Positions 53,913-62,042 of a DNA stretch of 64,000 nucleotides are shown here, in pieces. The translations under genes were made by a program, and so were the position numbers. Under the pieces are notes generated by a model that was not told where the DNA came from, searched no databases, and saw only the letters and a list, made by a program, of their open reading frames with translations. Location: NCBI GenBank assembly GCA_964423925.1, contig CAYRGQ010000004.1:1-64000 (forward strand), written 5' to 3'. This stretch comes from CAYRGQ01 sp964423925 (GTDB lineage: Bacteria; Bacteroidota; Bacteroidia; Sphingobacteriales; Sphingobacteriaceae). The first letter of the stretch is position 1; every line of letters begins with the position of its first letter.

Positions 53913-54575
53913 ATGTTGGACAAAAACGGAATCGCGAAGCGAATAGCGAAAGAGGTCAAGGACGGCTATTACGTCAATCTGGGTATCGGCATACCTACTT
54001 TGGTGGCTAATTACATTCCCGATGACCTAAACGTGGTGCTGCAGTCCGAAAATGGTCTCCTCGGCATGGGCCCGTTTCCGTGGGCCGGTGACGAGGATGC
54101 CGACCTGATTAATGCCGGCAAACAGACGATTACCATGTTGCCCGGATCGGCGGTATTTGATTCGGCGATGAGTTTTGGGATGATCCGTGCCCAGAAAGTG
54201 GATCTGACAATACTGGGGGCCATGGAGGTGTCTGAGTTTGGGGACATTGCCAATTGGAAGATACCCGGCAAGATGGTTAAGGGCATGGGCGGCGCCATGG
54301 ACTTGGTGGCCTCGGCCAAGCAAATCATCGTTGCCATGCAGCAAGTAAACAAGGCGGGAGAAAGCAAGCTGCTGTCGCAATGCACGCTGCCACTCACCGG
54401 CGTACGGTGTATTCGTAAGGTCGTGACAGAAATGGCTGTTTTTGACATCGACGTGGACAAGGGCGGATTTATTCTCCGCGAGCGCGCCCCTGGCGTAAGT
54501 GTCGATCAAATCCGTAACGCTACGGCAGGCAAATTCATTGCGTCTGACGATGTGCCTGAGATGGACTTGAGCTAA
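53913..54575 (+). CDS. scoB: 3-oxoacid CoA-transferase, subunit B
   Basis: The 220-residue beta chain carries the catalytic glutamate that forms the CoA thioester, Glu46 in LQSENGLLGMGP. GIGIPTLVANYIP and KMVKGMGGAMDLV are further family motifs. It works as a complex with subunit A. Its last 41 bases overlap the end of the convergent kinase gene. Confidence 0.94.
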   Translation: MLDKNGIAKRIAKEVKDGYYVNLGIGIPTLVANYIPDDLNVVLQSENGLLGMGPFPWAGDEDADLINAGKQTITMLPGSAVFDSAMSFGMIRAQKVDLTILGAMEVSEFGDIANWKIPGKMVKGMGGAMDLVASAKQIIVAMQQVNKAGESKLLSQCTLPLTGVRCIRKVVTEMAVFDIDVDKGGFILRERAPGVSVDQIRNATAGKFIASDDVPEMDLS

Positions 54576-55206
54576 CCCCAAGTGTTCGCTTCAGCTCGGC
54601 AGCGATTGCGTTCGTTTCGCGTATGATGTTTTCGGGATCGTCCGTGTTGTTGATAATAATCCTATCGCAACTGTGGCGATAAGGGACGAGGTATTCGTTA
54701 TAGGCGGGTACCACGTGGTTGACCCACTTGTACCGCACATCTTCCTCAAAATAACCCCGTTCGATCAAGTCGCGTCGTAGCCGGCGTTTCAACGCTATCT
54801 CCTCGTCTGCCGCTAGGAATATCCGCTCGTCCAGCATGGCATTCACTTCGCTGTAATGGAAAATAAAGAGTCCCTCAACGATGAGAATGGGGGCTGGCTT
54901 AATTTCCAGTATTTTCGGCTTCAACGCGGGGTTATTAAACGTGTATTCCTCTTTGACGATGGTTTTCCCCTCCATCAAGCTTTGGATGTCTCGATAGAAC
55001 GCGTCGCGGTCGATGGCCGTCGGCAAGTCGAAGTTGTATAGTTTGTTTTCTTCCTGGGTTTTGGTGTTGGCGGGTATATAATAGTCATCCTGGGAGATGA
55101 GCGTCACTTCATGTGGTTCAAAATGGTGCAGAAAGCACTTTAGAAAGAAGGTTTTTCCCGATCCGCTGCTCCCTGCTATACCTATTACATACGGTTTTTC
55201 TGTCAT
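54535..55206 (-). CDS. Uridine kinase-like P-loop NTPase
   Basis: The 223-residue protein has the uridine kinase/phosphoribulokinase fold: Walker A GIAGSSGSGKT, then SQDDYYIP, FDLPTAIDRDAF and IVEGLFIFHYSEV. It probably phosphorylates uridine or cytidine. Its C-terminal tail (SSSPSQAHRQTQ) lies in the 41-base overlap with scoB and is unlike the family, so the stop codon may have moved downstream at some point. ATG at 55206 is used; an upstream TTG would add four residues. Confidence 0.88.
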   Translation of the reverse strand: MTEKPYVIGIAGSSGSGKTFFLKCFLHHFEPHEVTLISQDDYYIPANTKTQEENKLYNFDLPTAIDRDAFYRDIQSLMEGKTIVKEEYTFNNPALKPKILEIKPAPILIVEGLFIFHYSEVNAMLDERIFLAADEEIALKRRLRRDLIERGYFEEDVRYKWVNHVVPAYNEYLVPYRHSCDRIIINNTDDPENIIRETNAIAAELKRTLGVSSSPSQAHRQTQ

Positions 55207-55230
55207 TTCTTCACGCAAACTAGGTCGGGA

Positions 55231-56139
55231 TTAATTCTCAACGGGCGCGCCATAGGCGATTTCGATTTGGAACCGACGATCTAGCACCCCAATTTGCGAC
55301 GCCGCTGACTTGGAAATGACGATCAGCGCGTCTCGGGTTTCGGCGTTCTCCGCAAATTTCCCCACGACCTTCACAAAGGTGGTGAGCTTGGTCATGGGAT
55401 TCGTTATTTTAATGACGGTACCCACGGGGGCCGTTTGGTGCAGGGCTAGCATGTTACCCGCTTCCTGGTTGAGGTTGTCCATCCAGACACCCACGCCTCG
55501 GTCATTATGCTCTCGTATTCCAAAACGGTTGGGCTGCGGGGTTACCGCTTCATCCGTCTCACCGTCAACGAGGACATCGCCTAAATCCGGGCCGGCTTCG
55601 TCGACGGAGGGTGGTTCCGGGATCTCGTTGTGGGGCACTTTCAGCAGGAGTCCGCTTTGAATCGTATCGGATGTGAGGCCGTTGGCACGCTTAATTGAGC
55701 CTACGGAAGTCCGGAAGCGTTGCGATACTGCAAATAGCGTTTCTTTGGGGCCAACTTTATAAACGGTGTACTCGCCAATTTCCTCATCGCTGAGCGGCAC
55801 GGGTGTATTGTCGGCAACGGTGTCCGGTGCGGGTTCGGTTGCTGCAGCCTCGCGTATCCTACCCGTAGGTACATACAGGGTATCACCGATTTTCAGCGGC
55901 TTGTTATTGTTGGCTTCGATCAAGGAAGCTACTGACGTGTTATATAGACGGCTGATGCCGAAATAAGTTTGCTTTGCTTTGATGCGATGCACGATCATTT
56001 CCTCCCCATTGCGCACCTCCACCCCGATGGAGTCCCGTGCCGCGCTATGGGCTTGGACGGTCACTGCGCTGGCCATAGTCGCGATTAGTAAAGTGATGGC
56101 CAATTTTATCCTGACTGCCCGTTGATTTTCTTCTCTCAT
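55231..56139 (-). CDS. LysM-repeat cell-wall protein with RlpA-like C-terminus
   Basis: The 302-residue protein has a signal peptide (LAITLLIATMASAVTVQA). Two LysM repeats follow (IVHRIKAKQTYFGISRLYN at about 50 and YTVYKVGPKETLFAVSQRF at about 125), which bind peptidoglycan. The C-terminal part (GNMLALHQTAPVGTVIKITN; DALIVISKSAASQIGVLD) resembles the double-psi barrel of RlpA-type proteins. It is exported and probably acts at the cell wall. It begins 12 bases after the DUF4905 gene. Confidence 0.85.
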   Translation of the reverse strand: MREENQRAVRIKLAITLLIATMASAVTVQAHSAARDSIGVEVRNGEEMIVHRIKAKQTYFGISRLYNTSVASLIEANNNKPLKIGDTLYVPTGRIREAAATEPAPDTVADNTPVPLSDEEIGEYTVYKVGPKETLFAVSQRFRTSVGSIKRANGLTSDTIQSGLLLKVPHNEIPEPPSVDEAGPDLGDVLVDGETDEAVTPQPNRFGIREHNDRGVGVWMDNLNQEAGNMLALHQTAPVGTVIKITNPMTKLTTFVKVVGKFAENAETRDALIVISKSAASQIGVLDRRFQIEIAYGAPVEN

Positions 56140-56151
56140 ATTTTCCTGCAA

Positions 56152-56910
56152 TTATACTAAATACGAAACAATTTCTTGTTTATTGCCACCAATAAAGAAT
56201 AGTTGGCGGTCGATTACGAAAAATATTTCCGGCACCATCTTTTCCAATCCGGTCATGAGCGTACGCGTTTCGAGTAGGTCAAGCTGTTGGGTAATAAATA
56301 GTTTTACGGCAAAGCCATCGTCTTGCCGTACGTGGAATGCCCATCCGTCCTTGTCACCAAAGGGGAAGTGAAACACGGTTCCCACAACGCAGTGGCTTGT
56401 CGCGATTGCGTCGGGCAGATTCGTAGTAGGGGTGGGCAGGAGAATTTCGGACTGGCTGGGTGGTTTCGTTACGGTATGGGGACTATCCATTGCTTGGCCC
56501 GTCAATATGTCCAAATAGGCGTCATAACCACTTGCAATGTTGCGGGGCCGCGCGTAGATGCTGCCAGCTTGCATCGCCATGAAGGTATGGCTGAAGTTTT
56601 CCCAGCGCGTTTCGCCAGACGTGCATGACAGGCACGCGATCCCGGGCGCGTTGGGCTCCCGTTGGCCCATAGCCCGCAGCAGGAGGCATCCCTCGGCAAT
56701 CCCGGCCATCGTCCACTGTCGATCACCGTAGGCGCGCTCGTGAACCCAGGAGTAGCCATCCGTGTATCGGATCACAGAGAATGCGGGTAGGCCACCTTCC
56801 GGCGAGCGACTTTCGATGGCGAGCGTCTTTGCCGCCGTGTCTGCTTCGATCCGCCAGATGACGCCGGAAAAACTTTTCGCGAATATGGTTTTTAACGTAT
56901 ATTTATCCAT
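56152..56910 (-). CDS. DUF4905 family protein
   Basis: The 252-residue protein matches DUF4905, known from Bacteroidota, by its opening (KTIFAKSFSGVIWRIEADTA), ARPRNIASGYDAYLDILTG in the middle and EIFFVIDRQLFFIGGNKQE at the end. The function is unknown. It contains no signal peptide and reads as a mostly beta protein. The ATG at 56910 is preferred over a TTG 35 codons upstream. It is followed closely by the LysM gene and is divergent from nfeD. Confidence 0.8.
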   Translation of the reverse strand: MDKYTLKTIFAKSFSGVIWRIEADTAAKTLAIESRSPEGGLPAFSVIRYTDGYSWVHERAYGDRQWTMAGIAEGCLLLRAMGQREPNAPGIACLSCTSGETRWENFSHTFMAMQAGSIYARPRNIASGYDAYLDILTGQAMDSPHTVTKPPSQSEILLPTPTTNLPDAIATSHCVVGTVFHFPFGDKDGWAFHVRQDDGFAVKLFITQQLDLLETRTLMTGLEKMVPEIFFVIDRQLFFIGGNKQEIVSYLV

Positions 56911-56999
56911 TATTTTCCATCCGTTGTGTGTGCTAACGGTCGCATGCTGCTGCGTGGGCCCTAAAATAAAAACGATTTGTCTGAAATACCCAATCCAAT

Positions 57000-58367
57000 A
57001 TGTTAAGTTCTCCAATTAGCCGTCCGCGGCGGGTTATTTTCCAAAGCTTATTTTTCTTGTTGGCGCTGTGCGCCACCGTGCAGGCGCAGGAAATATACCG
57101 ATTCGATATCAAAGAGGATATCGGCCCCAATTCCTGGCGTACCGTAAAGAATGCGTTCGACCAAGCGCACGAGCGAAATGCCGATGTTGTTTTTATCGAA
57201 ATGAATACCTTCGGCGGAATGGTCAATTTTGCAGATTCCATTCGTAGTGCCATACTCGATTCACCGATTAAGACGATTCTGTATGTCAACCACAACGCAG
57301 CGTCGGCTGGGGCGTTGATTGCATTGGCGGCAGACCGAATTTACATGAGTAAGGGTTCAAGCATGGGAGCGGCAAGCGTAGTCAATCAGGAAGGTGAACT
57401 GATGCCTGAAAAATACCAGTCCTATTTGCGCGGGCTGATGCGGGCCACTGCCGAGGCCAACGGGCGCGACCCACGCATCGCGGAGGCATTCGTTGATCCG
57501 GACGTCGACCTGCCGGAGGTAAAACCAACCGGAAAAGTCTTGACGCTAACCTCGAAAGAAGCCGTGCGATATGGAATGGCAGATGCCGAGGTGAATACGG
57601 CAGCCGAGATTTTTGAGATGGAGGGCATCACCAGCCCGCAGGTAACGACCCACCGAATCACCACGATTGATCGTATTATCGCTTTCCTGATTAACCCGGC
57701 CGTTAGCGGCGTCCTGATCTTGCTCATCATTGGAGGCATCTATTTCGAGATGCAGTCGCCAGGCATTGGTTTTGCCATTGTGGTTGCCATTGTTGCCGCC
57801 GTCTTGTTTTTTGCGCCGCTTTATATCCAAGGCTTGGCGGACAATTGGGAGATTGCTCTTTTTGTCCTTGGTATTATCTTGATATTATTGGAATTATTTG
57901 TCATCCCAGGGTTCGGCATCGTCGGGATATTGGGTATCATCAGCTTGGTGTGCAGCCTGGCTTTCAGTATGGTAGCCAACGACTTTTTCGATTTCCAGAT
58001 CTCGCAACCTGGCGTGTTGCTCAACTCGTTCCTAATCGTCGTTATCTCCATGACGTTGGCTACCGTCCTCATGGTGTTGTTCGGCAAGAGTCTCCTCAAC
58101 ACCCGCGCATTTAAGCGATTGGTGCTCCAAGACGAGCAACGGTCCGTAGAAGGGTATACGGCGTCCCTACGCAACCAAGAGCTAGTCAACCGCGAAGGTA
58201 TTGCCAAAACCGTCCTACGTCCCTCCGGAAAAGTCGAAATCGATGGCAAATGGTATGATGCCATCGCGTTGGATGGCTTTGTCGACGCGGGAGAAGAGAT
58301 CTACGTCGAGAAGCACGAAAACTATAATCTCTTTGTAAGAATCAAACGTCCAGGGCAAAACGCTTAG
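57000..58367 (+). CDS. NfeD-family membrane protein with ClpP-like protease domain
   Basis: The 455-residue protein starts with a signal peptide (FFLLALCATVQAQ). The first domain (about 30-225) resembles ClpP-class serine proteases; Ser102 in HNAASAGALIALAAD is the likely nucleophile. Four or five membrane helices follow (about 225-360), and an OB-fold NfeD domain lies at the end (about 390-450, SGKVEIDGKWYDAIALDG). NfeD1 proteins are membrane proteases often linked with stomatin-like partners; no stomatin gene is next to it here. Confidence 0.92.
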   Translation: MLSSPISRPRRVIFQSLFFLLALCATVQAQEIYRFDIKEDIGPNSWRTVKNAFDQAHERNADVVFIEMNTFGGMVNFADSIRSAILDSPIKTILYVNHNAASAGALIALAADRIYMSKGSSMGAASVVNQEGELMPEKYQSYLRGLMRATAEANGRDPRIAEAFVDPDVDLPEVKPTGKVLTLTSKEAVRYGMADAEVNTAAEIFEMEGITSPQVTTHRITTIDRIIAFLINPAVSGVLILLIIGGIYFEMQSPGIGFAIVVAIVAAVLFFAPLYIQGLADNWEIALFVLGIILILLELFVIPGFGIVGILGIISLVCSLAFSMVANDFFDFQISQPGVLLNSFLIVVISMTLATVLMVLFGKSLLNTRAFKRLVLQDEQRSVEGYTASLRNQELVNREGIAKTVLRPSGKVEIDGKWYDAIALDGFVDAGEEIYVEKHENYNLFVRIKRPGQNA

Positions 58368-58390
58368 CGGTTGTTAAACTTTTTTCGTAT

Positions 58391-58416
58391 ATTGATGTTA
58401 TCCGTTTAACATCAAT
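58391..58416. promoter_or_regulatory. Palindromic operator in front of dps
   Basis: ATTGATGTTA (58391-58400) and TAACATCAAT (58407-58416) form a perfect 10-base inverted repeat around TCCGTT, ending 11 bases before the dps ATG. TATATTG at 58388-58394 resembles a -7 box that the left arm would cover. No U-tract follows, so a regulator site is more likely than a terminator. Confidence 0.55.
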
Positions 58417-58427
58417 AAATACACGAC

Positions 58428-58907
58428 ATGATTCCAAAAGCGATAAGTTTAGAGGCTAAGAAACTGAAGCCTGTGGTCGACCACCTGAATGATTTGTTGG
58501 CCAATTACCACATCCATTACCAGAACCTCAGGGGGTGCCACTGGAACGTCCGGGGCAATAACTTTTTTACCCTGCACGCCAAGTTTGAGGAGCTCTACAC
58601 CAATGCGCTGACCACCATTGACGAGTTGGCGGAGCGTATCTTGACCTTGGGCAAGTCGCCTTATAGTACCTTTAGCGATTATATTAAGCACGCCGAAATC
58701 AAAGAGGTCGATACGATAGGCATGAGTGATATTGATATGGTCAAGTCGATTATCGGCGACTTGGAGGTACTGATCGGGCATCAGCGCGATTTATTGGGAG
58801 TAACCGAAGAGGCTAGCGACGAGGGAACCAATGATATGATTAACGCCTTTATGCAGTTTAACGAAAAGCAGCATTGGATGCTGAGCGCGTTTGTCAATAA
58901 AGGTTAG
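58428..58907 (+). CDS. dps: Dps ferritin-like DNA-protecting protein
   Basis: The 159-residue protein belongs to the Dps family, which forms dodecamers that store iron and protect DNA from oxidants. The ferroxidase-site pattern is present: HIHYQNLRGCHWNVRG in helix 1 and FFTLHAKFEELYTNALTTID in the next segment. The N-terminus (MIPKAISLEAKKLKP) is short and basic. A perfect palindrome lies 11 bases upstream, and a strong terminator follows. Confidence 0.95.
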   Translation: MIPKAISLEAKKLKPVVDHLNDLLANYHIHYQNLRGCHWNVRGNNFFTLHAKFEELYTNALTTIDELAERILTLGKSPYSTFSDYIKHAEIKEVDTIGMSDIDMVKSIIGDLEVLIGHQRDLLGVTEEASDEGTNDMINAFMQFNEKQHWMLSAFVNKG

Positions 58908-58931
58908 CCCTTAAGGTCAAAACAGGAAAAT

Positions 58932-58975
58932 ATAAAAGCGGAAAGCCGGGATTTATCCCGGCTTTCCGCTTTTAT
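58932..58975. terminator. Bidirectional terminator between dps and the porin gene
   Basis: ATAAAAGCGGAAAGCCGGGA (58932-58951) pairs perfectly over 20 bases with 58956-58975, with a TTTA loop. Both strands end in U-rich sequence, so it can serve dps and the convergent porin gene. Confidence 0.92.
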
Positions 58976-59000
58976 AAATGAAAGAAACACAATCTTCGTT

Positions 59001-60521
59001 TTAGAACTTAAATCCAAGCGTCATGAACACGCGGTTGCGCGTATTATTAATGTCGGCCACGGGGCTGGCTAGACTTTCCAGTGTGTATGGGCTATGGCCG
59101 TATTCCTGCGTCACGTTTTGGTAAGCCAAGTCGATATACATGTTGTTAATTCGATAGCCTAGGCCTGCTGATACAAGCTGTGTGTGACTGTCAAAATCCT
59201 TGTAGGGGCCACCGTTGTAGCCAAATCCCGCGCGGGCCAGCAGGTTGTCCGTAAAGAGGTATTCGCCCCCCAACCGGAAATTGGCGCTCCCTTTCAATGT
59301 TTGGGCGATATCGGTGCCCATCATATCATCCGTATTCCGGTCGTTGGACGAGAATCGCATACTGGCATAGTCCACGAACTCCACGTCGGCACTTACCAAG
59401 CCTCGGCCGAAAAGCACCGCTACCCCGCCATTGAACCGATAAGGCGAACGATATTTGTAGTCAAAGTAGGTTTCCTCCCATTCATCGTAGTCGGTAAACG
59501 AGGTGGTTTCTCCATTCAGTTGGTCGTTCTCGATATAGAACCGGTCCGAAAAATCGTTCGTCATCTGATACCAGGTAGGAGTGGTGGCGGATAGACCCAC
59601 TTGAAGCATGGGCGTGGGTTTGAAGATCACGCCGAGTTTGGCGTTTACGCCATTGCCGCGTGTAGCGGAAACGTACTCATTGTCATAATAGTAATTCGAC
59701 TGGAGCAAATTATAATAAATGGGGTCGGACTGATCCGTAAACCGGGACCCTGGGTTTTGAGTGACGATATAGCTGTAATCCTCGATGATGCCGTCTTCCA
59801 TATATAGGTGCTCGAAGCGGTGGTTAATGCGTGCAAAGCCCACGCTGGCGCCGATATAGAGGAAGTTTCCATAGTTAGCACCGAATGACAAGTTCGTTTC
59901 CGACTGGATCCCTTGCTCGGTATTGTACACCTCCTGCCGGTTGTCCAACATCGTCATCGGGATATCTCCACCGTTGCCGTGCTCGTCGATCATTCCCGCG
60001 GCCCATCCGAAGTCATTATATACCGAACCCGGCGTTTCTACCATTAAATCCGCAATGCTGCTTTCTGGGTTAATGCCGACATAGCCGGTCTTCGTATGGA
60101 AATTATTGGTTTGGGCATACGAAATCCCAATATTGAAGTTGAGCCACCCTTGGCTAAGGTTGGCTCCGCGTTGCTTGCGCACAGGCAGGTGGAAAACGGC
60201 CCCGGCATGGCTGATTATAAATTTGTCGATGTTTTGCTGCGTGGTTTCGCCAAAGTATGTCGCCTTATTGAGGTCGTTAAGGTAATCGAACCCGATATTG
60301 ATGTCTGACTGGTTAAAAAATCCCAAACCCGCAGGATTTCCTCCGATTGAGCTCAAGTCGCCGCCCAGGGCGTTTTGTGCATTACCCATCGCCCGAAAAC
60401 GTGCAGTGGCGCTTTGTTCGGGTTGCGAATAGCGGATTAAGTCATCGAGGTATTGCGCTGACACCGAAAGCGAAAAGCCGCCAAGGAAGAGGGCAGAGAG
60501 ATATAGCTTTTTTATGTTCAT
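59001..60521 (-). CDS. Outer-membrane porin, OmpP1/FadL family
   Basis: The 506-residue protein has a signal peptide (LYLSALFLGGFSLSVSAQ). The mature start, YLDDLIRYSQPEQSATARFRAM and GDLSSIGGNPAGLGFF, is typical of Bacteroidota OmpP1/FadL/TodX relatives, which form a beta-barrel for hydrophobic substrates. The rest alternates polar and hydrophobic residues with aromatic belts and ends in MTLGFKF, a terminal Phe that fits outer-membrane insertion. ATG at 60521 is used. The substrate is not evident. Confidence 0.88.
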   Translation of the reverse strand: MNIKKLYLSALFLGGFSLSVSAQYLDDLIRYSQPEQSATARFRAMGNAQNALGGDLSSIGGNPAGLGFFNQSDINIGFDYLNDLNKATYFGETTQQNIDKFIISHAGAVFHLPVRKQRGANLSQGWLNFNIGISYAQTNNFHTKTGYVGINPESSIADLMVETPGSVYNDFGWAAGMIDEHGNGGDIPMTMLDNRQEVYNTEQGIQSETNLSFGANYGNFLYIGASVGFARINHRFEHLYMEDGIIEDYSYIVTQNPGSRFTDQSDPIYYNLLQSNYYYDNEYVSATRGNGVNAKLGVIFKPTPMLQVGLSATTPTWYQMTNDFSDRFYIENDQLNGETTSFTDYDEWEETYFDYKYRSPYRFNGGVAVLFGRGLVSADVEFVDYASMRFSSNDRNTDDMMGTDIAQTLKGSANFRLGGEYLFTDNLLARAGFGYNGGPYKDFDSHTQLVSAGLGYRINNMYIDLAYQNVTQEYGHSPYTLESLASPVADINNTRNRVFMTLGFKF

Positions 60522-60559
60522 AAGGTCGTGTTGAGGTAAATATACGTATTGGTACAAAA

Positions 60560-60616
60560 AAGGCCAACTAAGGGATCTGCTTGGTCATTTGCCCAAAATC
60601 GATGTTAGTTGGCCTT
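60560..60616 (-). terminator. Large-loop terminator after the low-complexity lipoprotein gene
   Basis: AAGGCCAACTAA (60560-60571) and TTAGTTGGCCTT (60605-60616) form a 12-base stem. On the minus strand the second arm runs into TTTTTTGTACC. The 33-base loop is unusually long. Confidence 0.55.
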
Positions 60617-60649
60617 CATTAATCTTTATCGAGTGAAGGCAGGTTGCTT

Positions 60650-61870
60650 TTACCTGTTGCCCCGGCTACTGCCGCGGCTTGAGCTGCTTCCTGATGACGA
60701 CCCGCGGCTTGAGCTTCCAGAGGATACTGACGATCCTCTGCTAGAGCTGCCACTAGAGATACTCGACCCGGATGAGCGTGCTGGTGCCGAAGGCCGAGCT
60801 TGGCTACTTGACGGTCTGGAGGCAGGTCTAGCTGCTGGCCTGCTGGATGCCGGCCGAGCCTGTTGTCCGGTAGGACGTGCCGCCGGACGGGCTTGCTGCC
60901 CTGCAGGCCGCGTAGCCGTTGGCCGTGCTTGTTGCGTAGCAGGACGACGCGCAGCGGGTCTGGCCTGCTGGCCTGCTGGCCGTGCGTTGGTGGCGCGTGT
61001 GGCACGGGTTGCCTCTCCCTGAGTCCGTGTGGTCGCCGTAGGTCGGGCGGTACGTGTATTGCCTACTGCGGTTCCACGCGAGGTGGCCGTACGTGTGGCC
61101 CGTGCCGCATCGCTTGTGCCACGGGTAGAAACAATGCGACCGTTATTGTCACGGGCAATGGCCGTGCGTGATGAAGCCGTAGCACTGCGTCCACCGGTGT
61201 TGGACCGTACGGCTGCCGTCCGCGTATTTGCACGGCGGTAGGCCGAATTGCGGGCAGTCATCGTACCGCGGTCGCGGTAGAAACCATAGCTAGGATAACC
61301 ACCGTATCCACCATATCCCCAACGGTTATAGGAGTAAGGTCCCCAGTAGGAGTGGCCGTAATAGGGATAACCCCAACCCCAGACACCCGCGTAATAAGGG
61401 CTATACCAGCTGCTTCCCCAGCCGAGGTGCCAGCGGTTCAAACCCCACGGACTCCATCCGAACCCGAAGTGGAAACTCGGCGAATACCCATAATATCCCA
61501 TGCCGTAGTAGCTAGTCCACGGGTCGAAAAATGGCGAATAATATCCGATGCCTGGCGTGCTGTAATAAAAGCGGTTAATTCGGCTGGTATACTCCAAGTC
61601 GTCGTATTCGTCAGCATAATATTCGTTAGCATAGGATTCGCTGTCGGCGTATTCGTCGCCATAATAGGCATCGTCGTAATCCGCTTCATCTGTATATTCC
61701 TCTACCGGACCGTCATAATAATAGTCTGGGCTTTGATAACTCCGCTCGGAAGCACGGGCGTTGCTGTTGTACACATCATCGCTAAACGTGCGTTGTTGCG
61801 TGGCACAGGAACCCATAAGCACCAGAGTGGTGAGGGCTAGGGCGCTTGTTATCAATCTGTTCGTTTTCAT
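60650..61870 (-). CDS. Low-complexity lipoprotein with Tyr/Gly/Trp and Ser/Arg-rich parts
   Basis: The 406-residue protein has a lipoprotein signal (TLVLMGSC, Cys21). Four compositional zones follow: an acidic Tyr/Asp/Glu-rich part (EADYDDAYYGDEYADSE), a Gly/Tyr/Trp-rich part (YYGMGYYGYSPSFHFGFGW), a stretch of repeated QQARP and ATRPAG-like units with basic charge, and a Ser/Gly/Arg tail (SSSRGSSSGSSSSRG). No fold is recognised. Such proteins may bind to the cell wall or outer membrane, or take part in surface adhesion, but this is speculation. It is divergent from proS. Confidence 0.75.
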   Translation of the reverse strand: MKTNRLITSALALTTLVLMGSCATQQRTFSDDVYNSNARASERSYQSPDYYYDGPVEEYTDEADYDDAYYGDEYADSESYANEYYADEYDDLEYTSRINRFYYSTPGIGYYSPFFDPWTSYYGMGYYGYSPSFHFGFGWSPWGLNRWHLGWGSSWYSPYYAGVWGWGYPYYGHSYWGPYSYNRWGYGGYGGYPSYGFYRDRGTMTARNSAYRRANTRTAAVRSNTGGRSATASSRTAIARDNNGRIVSTRGTSDAARATRTATSRGTAVGNTRTARPTATTRTQGEATRATRATNARPAGQQARPAARRPATQQARPTATRPAGQQARPAARPTGQQARPASSRPAARPASRPSSSQARPSAPARSSGSSISSGSSSRGSSVSSGSSSRGSSSGSSSSRGSSRGNR

Positions 61871-61961
61871 CGTGTGTCCTTTCAATTTGTATGAAGCTTG
61901 TGCTTTTACTAGTTTAGACCCGTTTAGCGGGGATAGGTTTAATGTGGCGTTTAAAAAATTA

Positions 61962-61993
61962 TTGCCTAAATACACGAAAACCGTCTACCTTTG
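61962..61993 (+). promoter_or_regulatory. Promoter of proS
   Basis: TTG at 61962-61964, a 21-base spacer and TACCTTTG at 61986-61993 fit the Bacteroidota consensus. The leader to proS is about 45 bases. Confidence 0.7.
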
Positions 61994-62042
61994 CGGCAGC
62001 CACGTTTTTGAGGCAATGTTACAATAATTTTTCGTTTTTATT

